Both the position numbers and the translations under genes were made by a program. Shown here one piece after another: positions 22,813 to 35,500 of a DNA stretch of 64,000 bases. Under the pieces are notes generated by a model. The model was not told the DNA's origin, made no database searches, and saw only the letters and a program-made list of their open reading frames with translations. Origin of the DNA: Typha latifolia (lineage: Eukaryota; Streptophyta; Magnoliopsida; Poales; Typhaceae); contig CM034103.1 in NCBI GenBank assembly GCA_019914945.1, positions 11,222,001-11,286,000 of the forward strand, written 5' to 3'. Numbering within the stretch: the stretch's first letter is position 1; every line of letters starts with the position of its first letter.

Positions 22813-23948
22813 CAGAAGAGTGAGTATTTAATGATGTGCCAGTGCCACCAGATATTGATGCTGCCTGCCATGATTTGAACCTGAGAAGTCACATACTGAG
22901 GCTATTTCGTTGGCTTCACTAGTCATTCTTATCACTATGGATTATAATTAATTTTGTAATTCTACATTTAGATGTCTATCTCCTTGTCTTCATTAATTAA
23001 TTTTTTAACATGACTAGCTCATGGGATAATCACATTCCCAAAATCATATGATGTGAAACTTCTATTTCTACACAAATTTAGCCCATTACCGAATCACCAT
23101 TGAGAGTGTACCTAAGAATCCTAAATTTTATTCAAGAAAACATGTCAATATATACTATCTATATATATTACTACTCATGAAGCTAGCATCTTTTGATCAA
23201 GTTTGTGACCTCCCTTTCATCAACAAGATTTGACGAGAAAATGTTACAGTAAGTTGAAATGAGAGCAAGACTCTTATTGAATTTGAACCAAATTGATTGA
23301 GTTAGCTTAGAAATAATCCTGCAGACAAAAGTCTCTTAACATTCTTAAAATTATATTGTGACTTTTTTTCCTCTCATTTTCATGTCCTGAAAAAAAAAAA
23401 ATGAAAACATGCGGTGGAAGTGGAGAACTTCACCAAAGAACTTCACCAAAGATTTTACCCTAGAGATAGACATTGGTGCGAGAAAACAACTAGGAAAGAT
23501 AGGCCATCTTTCCTGGTGCAGATTTTGTAGTTGATGTGTATTTATATAGGAGGTTACGTTTGGCACAATGTCCCAAAATATGGGATGGGTTTATTTGTAT
23601 GGAGTATACAGTGCCAAGACCTTTATCAATAGCTAAAGGAATTAATCAAAAGAACTCTGCATTTAATAAATATTTAATTTGATGTTTATGTGTTGCTTTT
23701 AATGTCCCAAAAATTATGTTACTTTTTAAAATGAAAAAAAAACTAAAATGCCCAAAATACCGCTCACGAGCCACTTCATCATCCTTTTACATGACAAGAA
23801 AACTATAGTCTGTTAGTAAATAATTGAAAACTAAGTAAAATGGTAATGTTTTTCCACTGTAACAATAGATTGGTCAAAACCTCCATAAGATATTTCACCA
23901 TTATAGTGGCAACTGTATGACCACTGCTAGAAAACCTCTCTCTCGCTA

Positions 23949-23951
<3 letters not shown>

Positions 23952-23981
<30 letters not shown>
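23952..23981. repeat. (TA)n microsatellite
   Basis: Fifteen TA units, no associated gene. Confidence 0.9.
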
Positions 23982-23985
<4 letters not shown>

Positions 23986-24441
23986 GGATCCTTTTCTTTC
24001 TGAATCTAGAGTTTGATTTCATTCTTTAGTGGTAAACATGGATAACTACTTTACAAGTGACTAATTCTCCCCCAAAATATTTGGCACCAGACAAAGAAGT
24101 AGACACGAAATTTATCATGAAAAACTCGAGTTCTGCAAGGAGACAACCATACTCTAGAGGCTCCATTTAGATTGTTGACTGGCGAATGACCACTCAACTT
24201 GCATCCATCCAGGGTTTTAAGCATTTACTCGACCAAGACAAATGGAAATAAAGAACAAAACTTCACAGATTCATAAAAGGAAACTAACAAAAGACCTTGA
24301 ATATACAACCTCAGGAGTACTAAAACAAATGAACAAGAAAGATCAAGATGAAAACTCATGAACAAGTATTACGCTGGTGTGCAATATGAAAGACTATCTA
24401 TGAGAAGCATGCTAGCACGTAATATATAAAGCTAATGAGAA

Positions 24442-27400
24442 TCACGCCGGTATGCAATATGAAGAGCTAAGCATAGGTGGGAGGACACAGACGAGGTGAG
24501 GACCTGCTGGATTGCAGCTAATGTTTGCATCACCAACATCAGGCAAACCAAGCTGCGGCGGGCGCACGTATCCGGACACCAGCGGGACACAGGTAACTGT
24601 GACCTCTATCCTCGAACCTGCAGTTCTGCTAATATTAGAATTGGGTGTGCATAGAATATCCACAAAGAGATATTGGAGATAAAGATGGAAATGAGTTATA
24701 ATACAGGCCTTGTGTTTTTGACAATGATACATGTCCTCTTTTCCTCCCAGCAATCATCCAGTTCTGTGGGTTGGCATCAACTTCATACAGCACCTCAGCC
24801 TGTCAAGTGAATAGCGCTTAATATTCATCAATTCCAAAGCAAGAAACAGATAGAACAACTGTATCTTTGTTTGAAACCTGTTTATGCATGTACATATGCT
24901 AACATGTTTTGATTCCCAGAAGCAAAACCAGGAGGCCCATTCACTAAATTTGTTTTGGAACAGGCACCTAAATAGTTTCTTGCCTATCTGCTATGATAGT
25001 GGGCAAAGCATCCTCTTGGATGGTTCCAAAAATCATGTCCAAAAGGCTAAATGAGTCTTTTACGTGCTTTGGATACCATTAGGCTGACAATTCCATCAAA
25101 GAGTTCTTTTCACCAAAAGAAAAGAAGAAAAAAAACAAAAGAGGATTAAAGGGTGTACATTATTGGTTAAAATACATCCAATTACTCTTAGTAAGTTAGT
25201 AGCCTATAACCAAATTCTAAACTTCATAGTTGAGCAGTTGATTTTTTATCAGAGAGTGCTAGATGCATTAAATTATCAAAGCAAACTATGATTCTACTTT
25301 GAGCATGAGATTTTAGAACCTTTATGTCAGTCTGGTTATTAGAGAACTCTACAAGAAGAAGAACAACAACAACAACAAAGCTTTTAGTCCCAACTATTTG
25401 GGGTCAGATATATGGATCTTGCTTCTCCATTCTATTTAGTGCATTGGTTTGTGCCGACTCAAGCAAATATCATATCTTCGTTACCTAATTTCCTAGTGTT
25501 AGTTTTGGTTTTCCTTTCCTTCTTAAGAACCTTCTATTTGAATGAAGACACTCTTTTTTATGGGTGCCTTATGTGGGTCTTCCTTGGACATGTCCAAACT
25601 ACCTTAATCTATTCTTGCATAATTTTTCTTACAACACCTAGCTTTTGTCCAATATAATCATTTCCCTATTCCATCTTTTCTGGAAGTGCCACATAACCAC
25701 CTTCACACCCTCATTAAGATCGGGTATACCCAACTTTTGATGAATATGTTGATTTCTAGTTGCCCAATATTCTAATCCGTAAGAATTGTCAAGCCTATGG
25801 CCGTTCTATAAAAATCTACTTCCAACATAAGGGGTATACCATGATCACACAACACACTAGAATGAATGATCACACAACACACTAGAAGCACTTCTCCATT
25901 TTAATCATTCCAATTTAATTCTATTAAAAGAGTAAAACGAAAATCCAAAACACAGCTAGGGAATATAGAAGTCTGAGTATTTCAAATTCCAAGAGAAAAA
26001 TATTGTACAGGACTTACTCGGTTTTCATCTATATTTTTCAATCTTTCAACTCTCCATCTCATATTGACCAGCTGTCCAACTCTCAAGCAATCACATGAAA
26101 ATGGAAGAAAGCCAACCGCTACACATGGATCAAGTACAGGGCGTTGCAAAACAAGTGCACTCTTGAACAGAAGCTCCCCATGATTTCCAGGTTTAACTGA
26201 CACTGCTGTATGCGCTCCAACAGTTCTGTCCCCAATAATTCCATATTTAATATTTAGTAAGCTGTCTGTTTGTACTCCGTCCTCCTGATCTGCATAATTT
26301 AACATTTTTTTAACTAATCTAACCAATTCATGTGAACAACCAAATAAGATGTTACGGAAAATAACCAGCAATGATGGACATCAACTACATGAATAGAGTC
26401 AACCGGAAGGAAAGAATACAAGACATCAAAAAAATAATAGTAAGTTAGAGCCATATCAATAGTCTGAACCATCATGTCTAGAAAAGTAACAGAAAGCCAT
26501 AGGAATACAAGCCCAAGCTATGCTCACACTTTTCCTTCTCTATTGGGTAAAAGGTACAATCACACTCTGTTGCTAATATTTCAGTCATTTTATTAGAATT
26601 GTTGTTACTTGTTAGAACAGCATAATCTTAAACTTAAAAGAGGACAGTTGTTTATTTATAAATCTGTATAGGATAAGGCGATAGATATGGATGAACTCTG
26701 TTTATAACCATCGCTAATGTTTTTTACCAACAAGGAAGCGCCATAATTTAGTTCTTCAAGATGAGATCCAGTAACCAATAATAACTGAATTATCAAAATC
26801 AGATATAGCAGTAAGAAATATGTACACTAAATAGACAAAAGCACGACTAACGTTTCTCATATAATCAATCCAAAAATAATTGAATCCCCTATCTGCTCCC
26901 ATCCAATTAATGGACTCATCCAATAGCAACAGTTTTTATGAACTTCCTCACAAGGACTATCTAGTTTCTTCTGAACCTCCTTTAAATTTCAAGAATCTAA
27001 TGATCAGCATTTCACTTTTCTTTTCATTCCCACCATATCAGATTAATTTGTGACATCTACATTGTTCTCATATGATTGGTTGTCTAGATCAGACTAAAAT
27101 TCATGACATACACAGTGTTCTTGTATCGCTTGTCTACCCTCTCTATAACCAAAAATTCTGATCAATGCTACCATTCCAGTCTTGTCATTGACTTTTTTAT
27201 AAATTTCCTTCACACCTCAAAGATGCACAAAGAGTGCACAGAAATTCCACTTAAGAACTATAAAGTACCAGTACATGGTAGCATCAATGCACAACATATA
27301 GAAGGCAAGGAAAAAGTTGTGAATATCAGTATGTCACAAAATCAAAAAGCCTTGCACCAATAGTGATAATCTCTTCTCGTCCAGATCAACATTCTAATAG

Positions 27401-30400
27401 GCCTGTGGCATGTGGGCGGCAATGGCACCACATATATACACGTGAAGCCACATATAAAACTGTGTAGACTCGGCCGCATTTAGAAATTTTAGATTATGAA
27501 AACTTGAGTACAATATACTGGCTTAATTAGCAGTTCTTCCTTGGCGACAGTCAATTGAAAAATTAGTTCATGTTAGTCTAACAGAGACCACTAGGGACCT
27601 TGTAGGTGGCAGTTTCTTTCTCATCTGCTGGAAGCATAATAGATTACTTTCTTATTTTTCAATGAACAAGAAAACCTAGAAAATATTTTAATATCATAGT
27701 TCAAGAATCTTGATCAAGAAAAAAAAAGAATCAGATTGAAGTTTATCTATAAAAGGTTTTCATAATTATCGACAATTTAGTATGTAGGTAAAATTTAAGT
27801 TACCAAAGAACGAAGTTACAATCTATCACTCATAGTAAAGATAAGGTTATTTGACTATTTTAGGACATAGGGCTCGATTTATAAATAGTCGAAAGAAAAG
27901 GTTTGAACTTTGAACAAAACAAGTCACTAATGCATGGTGTGAAATTGAAATTTTCCTTTATTTCTTTTGAAAGGATATACACCTATTACAATGGATACAA
28001 CTTAGAGCACAAAAGATGTATCATTATTTATATCAAGCAATACATATGAATGACTTTGTCCCCAACAAACAATAATAAACTAAACTAAGCAAAGATTGGT
28101 AATATGAACCCATATTATACTAGTTCAGAATAACGGCATACTTTGTCTCATGCATGATAACCTATAAAAATGGTGTAATAAGTTGAAAGTGCAACGTGAA
28201 TATTCCAGAAGTTACCCTTGTAATAATCACTAACTTCGACAGCCAAACGGCCCAAACATATTCTCTAAGTTAAACGAATGTGAAAATTTTACCTCTGGTA
28301 TTAGCTAAGCGTATAGTAAATAAGATTCCTGCTGTAGAAGATGGAGAGATAACAAGGGGGAAGAAACTTGAGGTTGGTCGTCCATCACCCTTGCCTATGT
28401 GGACAAATCCAGCTTGAAGATCTAGCCATGCATCATATAAGTTCAGGGTAGCCTTCACTTGGGAATGCAATATCACCTAGATATTCAGACAGATTGAAAA
28501 AGAACACCAAAATAAATTTCGATGAAGATCATTAATTCTTTCATACTATTTGGAGAGGTTACAACATTGTGTACAACTGTACTAATGCAAACCAGTAATC
28601 CACGTAAGAGAACTTTCTCCCCAAACTACTTCATGTACACAGCAAAAAAATTTCTTCATAAACAAACCTATTAGTCTCATTCTTTTCCTAGAAAGAAGGG
28701 TTGTGATTACCATTGATTACTGAATGTTCCTGATAGCTGGGGTCACAGCTCAAAACTAACAGCAGCAGGATAGTGCTCAGCTCAAGCTTGAATGAGCTGT
28801 GGATTATGTGAAGCTCCAGGTTGGCTCGCCCTTAAAGGCTAAACCAACCATGTTCAAGCTCAGTCTACCAAACAAAATTCCAAGTATGGGTATAAACAAG
28901 GGGAGCTCGAGTGACCTCAACCTAGCTAAGCTTGGGTCAAAATCTATTGGACACAGGTTCAAGCTTCAACTGATCAAGTGATCCAATGGCTCGTCGGCAA
29001 GCTCAATAACCAAGCTGGCTCAAATTTGACTCAATTGGCTTGGTTTCAAAAATTTTAGGGAAATTTGCCCCTTATCTTATGGGTTTATTTTGGTTCAAAC
29101 CTCAGCTTCTCACTTCTTCTTAAAATGTCTCTGCAATTTTAAAAACAAATACATTCGACACTTTGAGTTTAATAACTCACTTCACTTTAACATAAAAGTC
29201 AAAGAGAAATATTCGATCATATTCAAGGGTGATATTTTAAAAATATCTAAGATTACCCTCATCAATGCTCATAGTGAGCTCATATGTAATGGTTTTACTT
29301 TCACAATTATGTCATTTTTTTTTTAATTCTTCCGACTAATTTTTATATTTTCAATTTCAAATTATTCCTATGTCAATGGGTATTCAAACTGTTCCCGAGC
29401 AAGGTATTATAATAATATTAAAAGTTTAGTTAATTAATTTTTTATTTGGTAAAATTAGGGTATTATGATGGTAATAGCAAGGATTCGAGTTTCGACCGAT
29501 CTCGAGTGGGGTCGGCCGAAATGGATCGGATCGGCTATCCCGATCGGTTTCGGCCTCGTCAGTAGGTGGTGAAGGCGGCAGCTAGAGAGAGAGGAGAGAG
29601 AGAGAGAGAGAGAAAAAGAGGAAGGGAGAGTGAGGGAGAGAAAGGGAGAGAGAGAGTGGGAAAAAGAAAGAGAGTGAGAAAGAGAGGGAAAGATTAAAAA
29701 AAAAAGAGGGTATGAGAGAGAGAGTGGGAAAAAGGAAGAGAGTGAGGGAGAGGGAATGATAAAAAAAAAAGGGTATGAGAGAGGAAAAAGGAAGAGAGAG
29801 TGAGGGAGAGGGAAAGATTAAAAAAAATGGGGTATGAGAGAGAGGAAAAAAGGAAGAGAGAGTGAGGAAGAGGGAAAGATTAAAAAAAAAAGGGTGAGAA
29901 AAAGAGAGAAAGAAAAAGATAGAAAAAAAGAGTGTGGGAGAGAATGAATACTTTAGACTAACAGTTAGAGGGATAGAAAAGAAGAGAGGGAGAAAAAGAG
30001 ATTTTTACTTTTTAGGCTTTATATGTGAGTAATTATTATTTCTTATTTTCTAAATTTTTAGAAATTTCTCAACATTTTTAATAATATTTAAAATTTTTAT
30101 TTAATTAAAATAGTCCGATCCGATACAGGCGGCCGATACGGCTGATACAGCCGATACGTATCGTTTTTTCGGACGGCCGATCCCGATCCCGATACCGATT
30201 TTTGGAACCTTGGGTAATAATAGGGTGTAAATTGGAATTTCTTTTGGTAAGAGATAAGGGTTTCTTTATAAAAAGGGATAGGGTAGAGTTTGAACCATAA
30301 AAATTCATAATGCAAGGGTTTTTTGAAATTTTCCCAAAATTCTATATCAGTTTGACACCCCTAATTCCAAGTCGACAAGTAGCACATTTAAATCTCTAGA

Positions 30401-32515
30401 ACCAGCATGTTCATGTGCTTCTCAATCACCATAACAAAGCCAATGTAAGGTGCTGTTGAGTGAACAAATGGCCAATGTTATCATGTGAACCTAAATAGTC
30501 TTTGTTGAAATATTAAAGAAAAGCTAAAATCTTATAGCATGCGCCAGCTCTGAACCCATGAATCATGCATTGTACATAGCTCGCATCAACTATACTACCA
30601 TAAAAAATGTTTAAACTTAAACCTCATGGACAAATATGTATAACCTAGGAAACATCACTACTTATATACTTACTATTCAAGCTATTTAAAGAACTCAAAC
30701 TCAGCTCGTTTATTAAACAAGCGAGCTCAACCTGAGCCACAAAAAGAGTCAAGCTTGAGCAGCTCCAAGTTTATTAGCTCAATCAATACCCCTATTTGAA
30801 ACCTCATGAATGTTGCAAGTTGTACGTATTGTCCTTCCTAATTAAACCACCACAATATAAGATTAATTGAGATGACCAAGTTTAAAGTGTAAACAAGGAT
30901 GTTAGGTGTGTGAATCTTGTGTATTGATTTTTGAAAATCTCACAGAATAAAAGCAGTTATGATATCTTTGGTTCTTTACAGTAAAAAAACAGAAAAAGAA
31001 TAAGTTAGATAAAAGAAAGTCAAACACTCAACAGACATTGAAAAAATCAGAATTATAATAGCCAATAACCACAACTTTCAAGAAACTTCTACAATGTTGA
31101 GAATCCATACCTGCAAAAGTAAAATGCCATCACTGCATTTATCTGCAATGCGTGTTGTGACATTGAATGGGTCAGTAAAATTCACTGCAATTGTCCTGGA
31201 AACCAAGTATATGGTGTTAAAGATTACTTTGAAGAACATATATCTCATTAACTGATAAACCTGATTCATGATAAAAGAATGAATGAAATCTGAAAATGAA
31301 CGTTACCTTTCAAATATTTGATTGTGGAAAGCTCCAAATTCGAGTTTCAGAGCAATCATTCTCATTCCATCTACAATATTCTGCTTTTGAGGAAAGACTG
31401 AAAATAAACTAAAGTCAGAAATCTGGAACCTTACTCTACCCATATGCATGTGATACATATATCTTTAGCTATAATGAACAAACCTGCTGATGCTCCCCTT
31501 GAAATCCTGTCATCAATAGCACGAACAGGAAACCACACAATAGTAGTTGTATCACTAGCCCAATCAGGCAACTCTATTTTACCACTTTGAAGCAACACCT
31601 GTTCGAATACTCTAGCAGAAGTGGCAGAGCTTGTTGTAATGTTGGAGTCACCAGCATAAGTTGCCCTCTCCACAGCCTTTGAATGATCCTCTATTTCAAT
31701 CATATGAGACTCCTCGATTATTAGCCCTGGACCCGTGTCTATATGCAAAATAGCACCCTTCATAGAGTAGTTTATCGGCTTAACAATTATCCCAAACCAT
31801 TGGAGCTCATTCATAAGCAATGCAGATGATACTGCAGCAGTAATGTCAACCAAAGGTCTAGGCTTGAGCACCTAAAGAGCAACACCAAACACTTAAATGC
31901 ATAAGATGAACATGAACACTTAAATGCACTAGAGAAAATACTCTTTTGTTTGACTCCTGGCTTACTTTGTATAATATCTAATAATACTGAAATTATCAAC
32001 TTAGATATAATAATACTGAATTATCGATGTTTAGATCGACTATCTTAGCCCATTAATTTTGTACGAGTTGCAAGTTTCTCAACAACAAAGTTAACAAGTT
32101 CAGAAAATTAAACACCACAAAAGATTTCCATAAACTAATACAATACAAGCGAGCTTTTGAGAGTAATACCTTGAGAACAGGTCTTGTTGGCTTCTCATAA
32201 CTCATGAAATCATCACTATCTTCAGGACCAACTTTAGAGAAGCCATGAGATCTGAATCGTAGATGGCCAATCTGTCCAGTAAGAGCACCCAAGACATAGG
32301 AACCAGGCTTTTGTGGGGGATGTCAAGAGTGATGACATTTCTACCTGGTTTAAGTATATGAGCATTGGAACTCTCAATTGCCTACAAAACGGCAAACCAA
32401 TCATATCCCTATGTCATAAAATTAAAATTGCAACTTACCAAATAAGCCACCTGACATAAAAGATACATAACTGACCATGCCATCCCCTTCCCTCACCCCC
32501 AAATTAATAGATTGT

Positions 32516-32572
<57 letters not shown>

Positions 32573-35500
32573 CCCAGGAAGACTTTGTAAATATGCCACC
32601 AAGTTTTTGTAGAATCAAACAATTTATAAAAAAATGAAAAACAAAAAGCATACCTCGGCACCTTCATCCACATTATAAGAAGCTGACAGTGTCAAACTAA
32701 GAGATTCGAGTGTAATATCGTCTGGAAAGCCACTCCATATTGTTACTGACAGTGTACCTGGATCCCCATCACATAGCTCAAGTGGCAGACCAGGATTTCC
32801 AGAAAATGTTATTAGAGATGAGACATCAAGTGGTACTGGATGCTTCATTTCACTATGAGCAAGCCTAACAACCTCTGACTGGAAAGCTTGCCGCTCTTTA
32901 TTCAAGAATAAATCATTATCCAAAGACAATAATCTAACACAGGAGGAAAGGTAGCCAGCTTCATCATTAAGAATCTTCTGGCATTCTGCGAGATTCGGAA
33001 GTACATCAGCCAATAGGTCTTGCCAACCTTCACCAGCATAAAGTGCGCAAACTTTCTCATATGATTTTGCAGCCAAATCAAAGTTTCCATGCTTAAAAAG
33101 TATAGCTGCAATCTCTCCATCCAGGACAACACCATGCCTTTTCCACCAAGAACGGTGGTAATTTTCAGCAGCTCCTTTTGTAAGCTCCATATATTTTTGC
33201 TGAAAACACATTATGTAAGTGAATACAAGCTAGTTTGCTTTAATGGGTTTGCTAGTCAATTAGCCTCTTCTAGAGGCTAATAGCATGGACATTTGCAAAC
33301 TTCCATGACAAATAAATCAAATTTGTAACCAAAAGCATACAAATTAAACATGACAGAACAGCCGAACTAGTTTATACACCTGAAGACAAAATCCTGCAAA
33401 GAGTCATCTCTGGCTCTCTGTCATTTTCGCTAACCAGAATTAAAGCTCAGAGCTACGGAATCTATTGAATTAGCTCCCAAATTTAAGGTGCATAAAGGGT
33501 TTATACTTCATAAATAGCTTGTATGTCTGTACATTTGAAAAACATTCCTCATATGCAATCTGTGGTGGTATAAAAAGTTAAACGAGCAGAGATTGAGATC
33601 AAATAAATAGTGTGCTCTCATCTCCATCAATGAAATCCAGATGTGCGGTTCATGGCAGCTATACATTCGAGTATGAAAAAAAGTAGATAAAGAAAATGCC
33701 ACATTTGAAAAGAAGTTATAAAATCATATAATCTTCTATCACGAGGAAACAAATAAAAGATATCATCATTTATGTTTTTCCCCAGAAGCAGGGGAGGACT
33801 GAAACTTAAAAGGTTCCACAAGAAGAAAAGATAGATGGACTTATTTGACCAGCTATGATAGATCAGATATTAGCCATCTAGGAGTTTGTAACTTTGTATC
33901 AAATTAGGGAACAAAGTGAAATAATCTTCGTCTCTGATATCAAAGGGATAAACAAATTAGAAAAGATAAAAATGCTCAATTAGATCCGAAAAGAATGTTA
34001 TTTAATTGAAGCTATTTTATTCAACCTACTGACAGAGGCGAAAACATGTAAATAGCTCAATCTTAATGCAAAAATCTGTAGTACCTCATATTCCTGCAGT
34101 GATGATAGTGAACTCAATAAATCGAGATTAGATATCGTCTGTTTCAGTGCATGCTCTGCTGCAACATGGATCTCTGATAATCTCATAGGGCGATCAAGTG
34201 ACAATGAGCCTTCAGAAGTTGCTGGTACAGAATATGTCCTTGACATAGTAGCACTTGCATTAGTTTTATTGGGAGAGAACCTTGAATTTCCATCCAGACC
34301 TGAGCTGCCCACACAATGCAACATAAATGGAACACAAATGAAGCTTGATGTTTTTGAAGTTAAAGAAGAACATCTATGAGACAAAACCAAACCATATATT
34401 ATCATTGTCTAAACAATCATTACCCATCATTATGATGACTATCAAGTAACTCGGACACATTTCCAATGGACAGGGCAGCTCTACGACGATTAGCCTCCCG
34501 TAAAAGTAAAGAAGGTTCTAGTGGCAATGCTTTCCTGTGAATGTTGAAGTGCTTTCCTCTACGATTTTCTTGAAGAAACATCTGCATTCAGAAGAAAGCA
34601 CAACTTCAATATACTTTCTGTGAATTAAGCTGCTGTAAGATGTCATTTCAGAGGATGGATGGTACAAAATATAGCATTTCCTTCAACTTATCTTGATCTT
34701 TTAGTTGCAGTAGTCTAACAGCTTTGTCTAAGTTATCCTGCATGACGAAGTTCTCTACAGTACAAGAGATGTTCACACAATAGAAGTTGCTTGCTTTGGA
34801 AGTTAATTCAGCCTTGCAATTAAAAACAGAAACTAAGCGTCCCTTCCCTGTCCATGAGCCATCAAATGATTACCAAGTTTCTGCAGATTTATTGTCGTAG
34901 TGTACTGTGTGATCTCCAAACTAAAATCACTCATAGATGGCCATATAACATACCGGAAGCGTGTAATACATAGCATCCTCAGGTTTTCTAGGCAAGTACA
35001 TAGTCAATAAATAACCATGAAGTAAAATTTCTAAAGTCAAGCTTGCTCATAATAAACTTCATAAAGGTGCTGAACTTTAATTCTATCAGGCTTGCGAGTA
35101 AGCGTGACCAATCGTCCTTCCTTTCTATTCCATGTGGATAGAGTCCAAGTGTTTAACTACTTATGTACTTAGTACATTGAGATTTCTAGAAAGAGTAGGT
35201 TTGCCGGCAAAGATGGCATGTGCACAGGAGGTGCTGCATAATAGTAACAACCCTGAATGCACAAATCTTCTACACAATATGCACCCTATATGGAACAAAA
35301 TCCAACTACATTAAGTACGAAGCTAATAGCAGCTAGCTGCATGCTATCATGGAGTTTGGGGCATTTATTAATGATACATCAAACAATGCACCACCAAAGT
35401 GGAATTGTAATGTTTGCAAATCAGTAATAATGGACCGGACAGGATGTAAGGTCTAAGGAATGTAGAGAAATTGTCAAGTAATTGAAATGTGATACAGCAT

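Larger units (their letters stand above)
21966..24441. other. Intergenic region 3' of TRS130
   Basis: No gene recognised. Holds a TTTTA microsatellite insertion (22731-22796) and a TA run (23952-23981). The remainder is AT-rich and unassigned. Confidence 0.5.
29058..30335. mobile_element. Mutator-like MITE in TRS130 intron 17
   Basis: Inverted ends: GGGAAATTTGCCCCTTAT on the left, and a right end reading GGGAAAATTTC on the other strand followed by related sequence. Flanks AAAATTTTA (29049-29057) and AAAATTCTA (30336-30344) match in 8 of 9, the target-duplication length of Mutator elements. It is interrupted by a further insertion (about 29472-30215). Confidence 0.6.

Noticed and set aside
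25412..25657. 81-codon plus-strand frame
   Set aside because: Antisense of an RTE LINE fragment.
29090..29326. 78-codon frame in TRS130 intron 17
   Set aside because: Within the Mutator-like element end; no recognisable domain.
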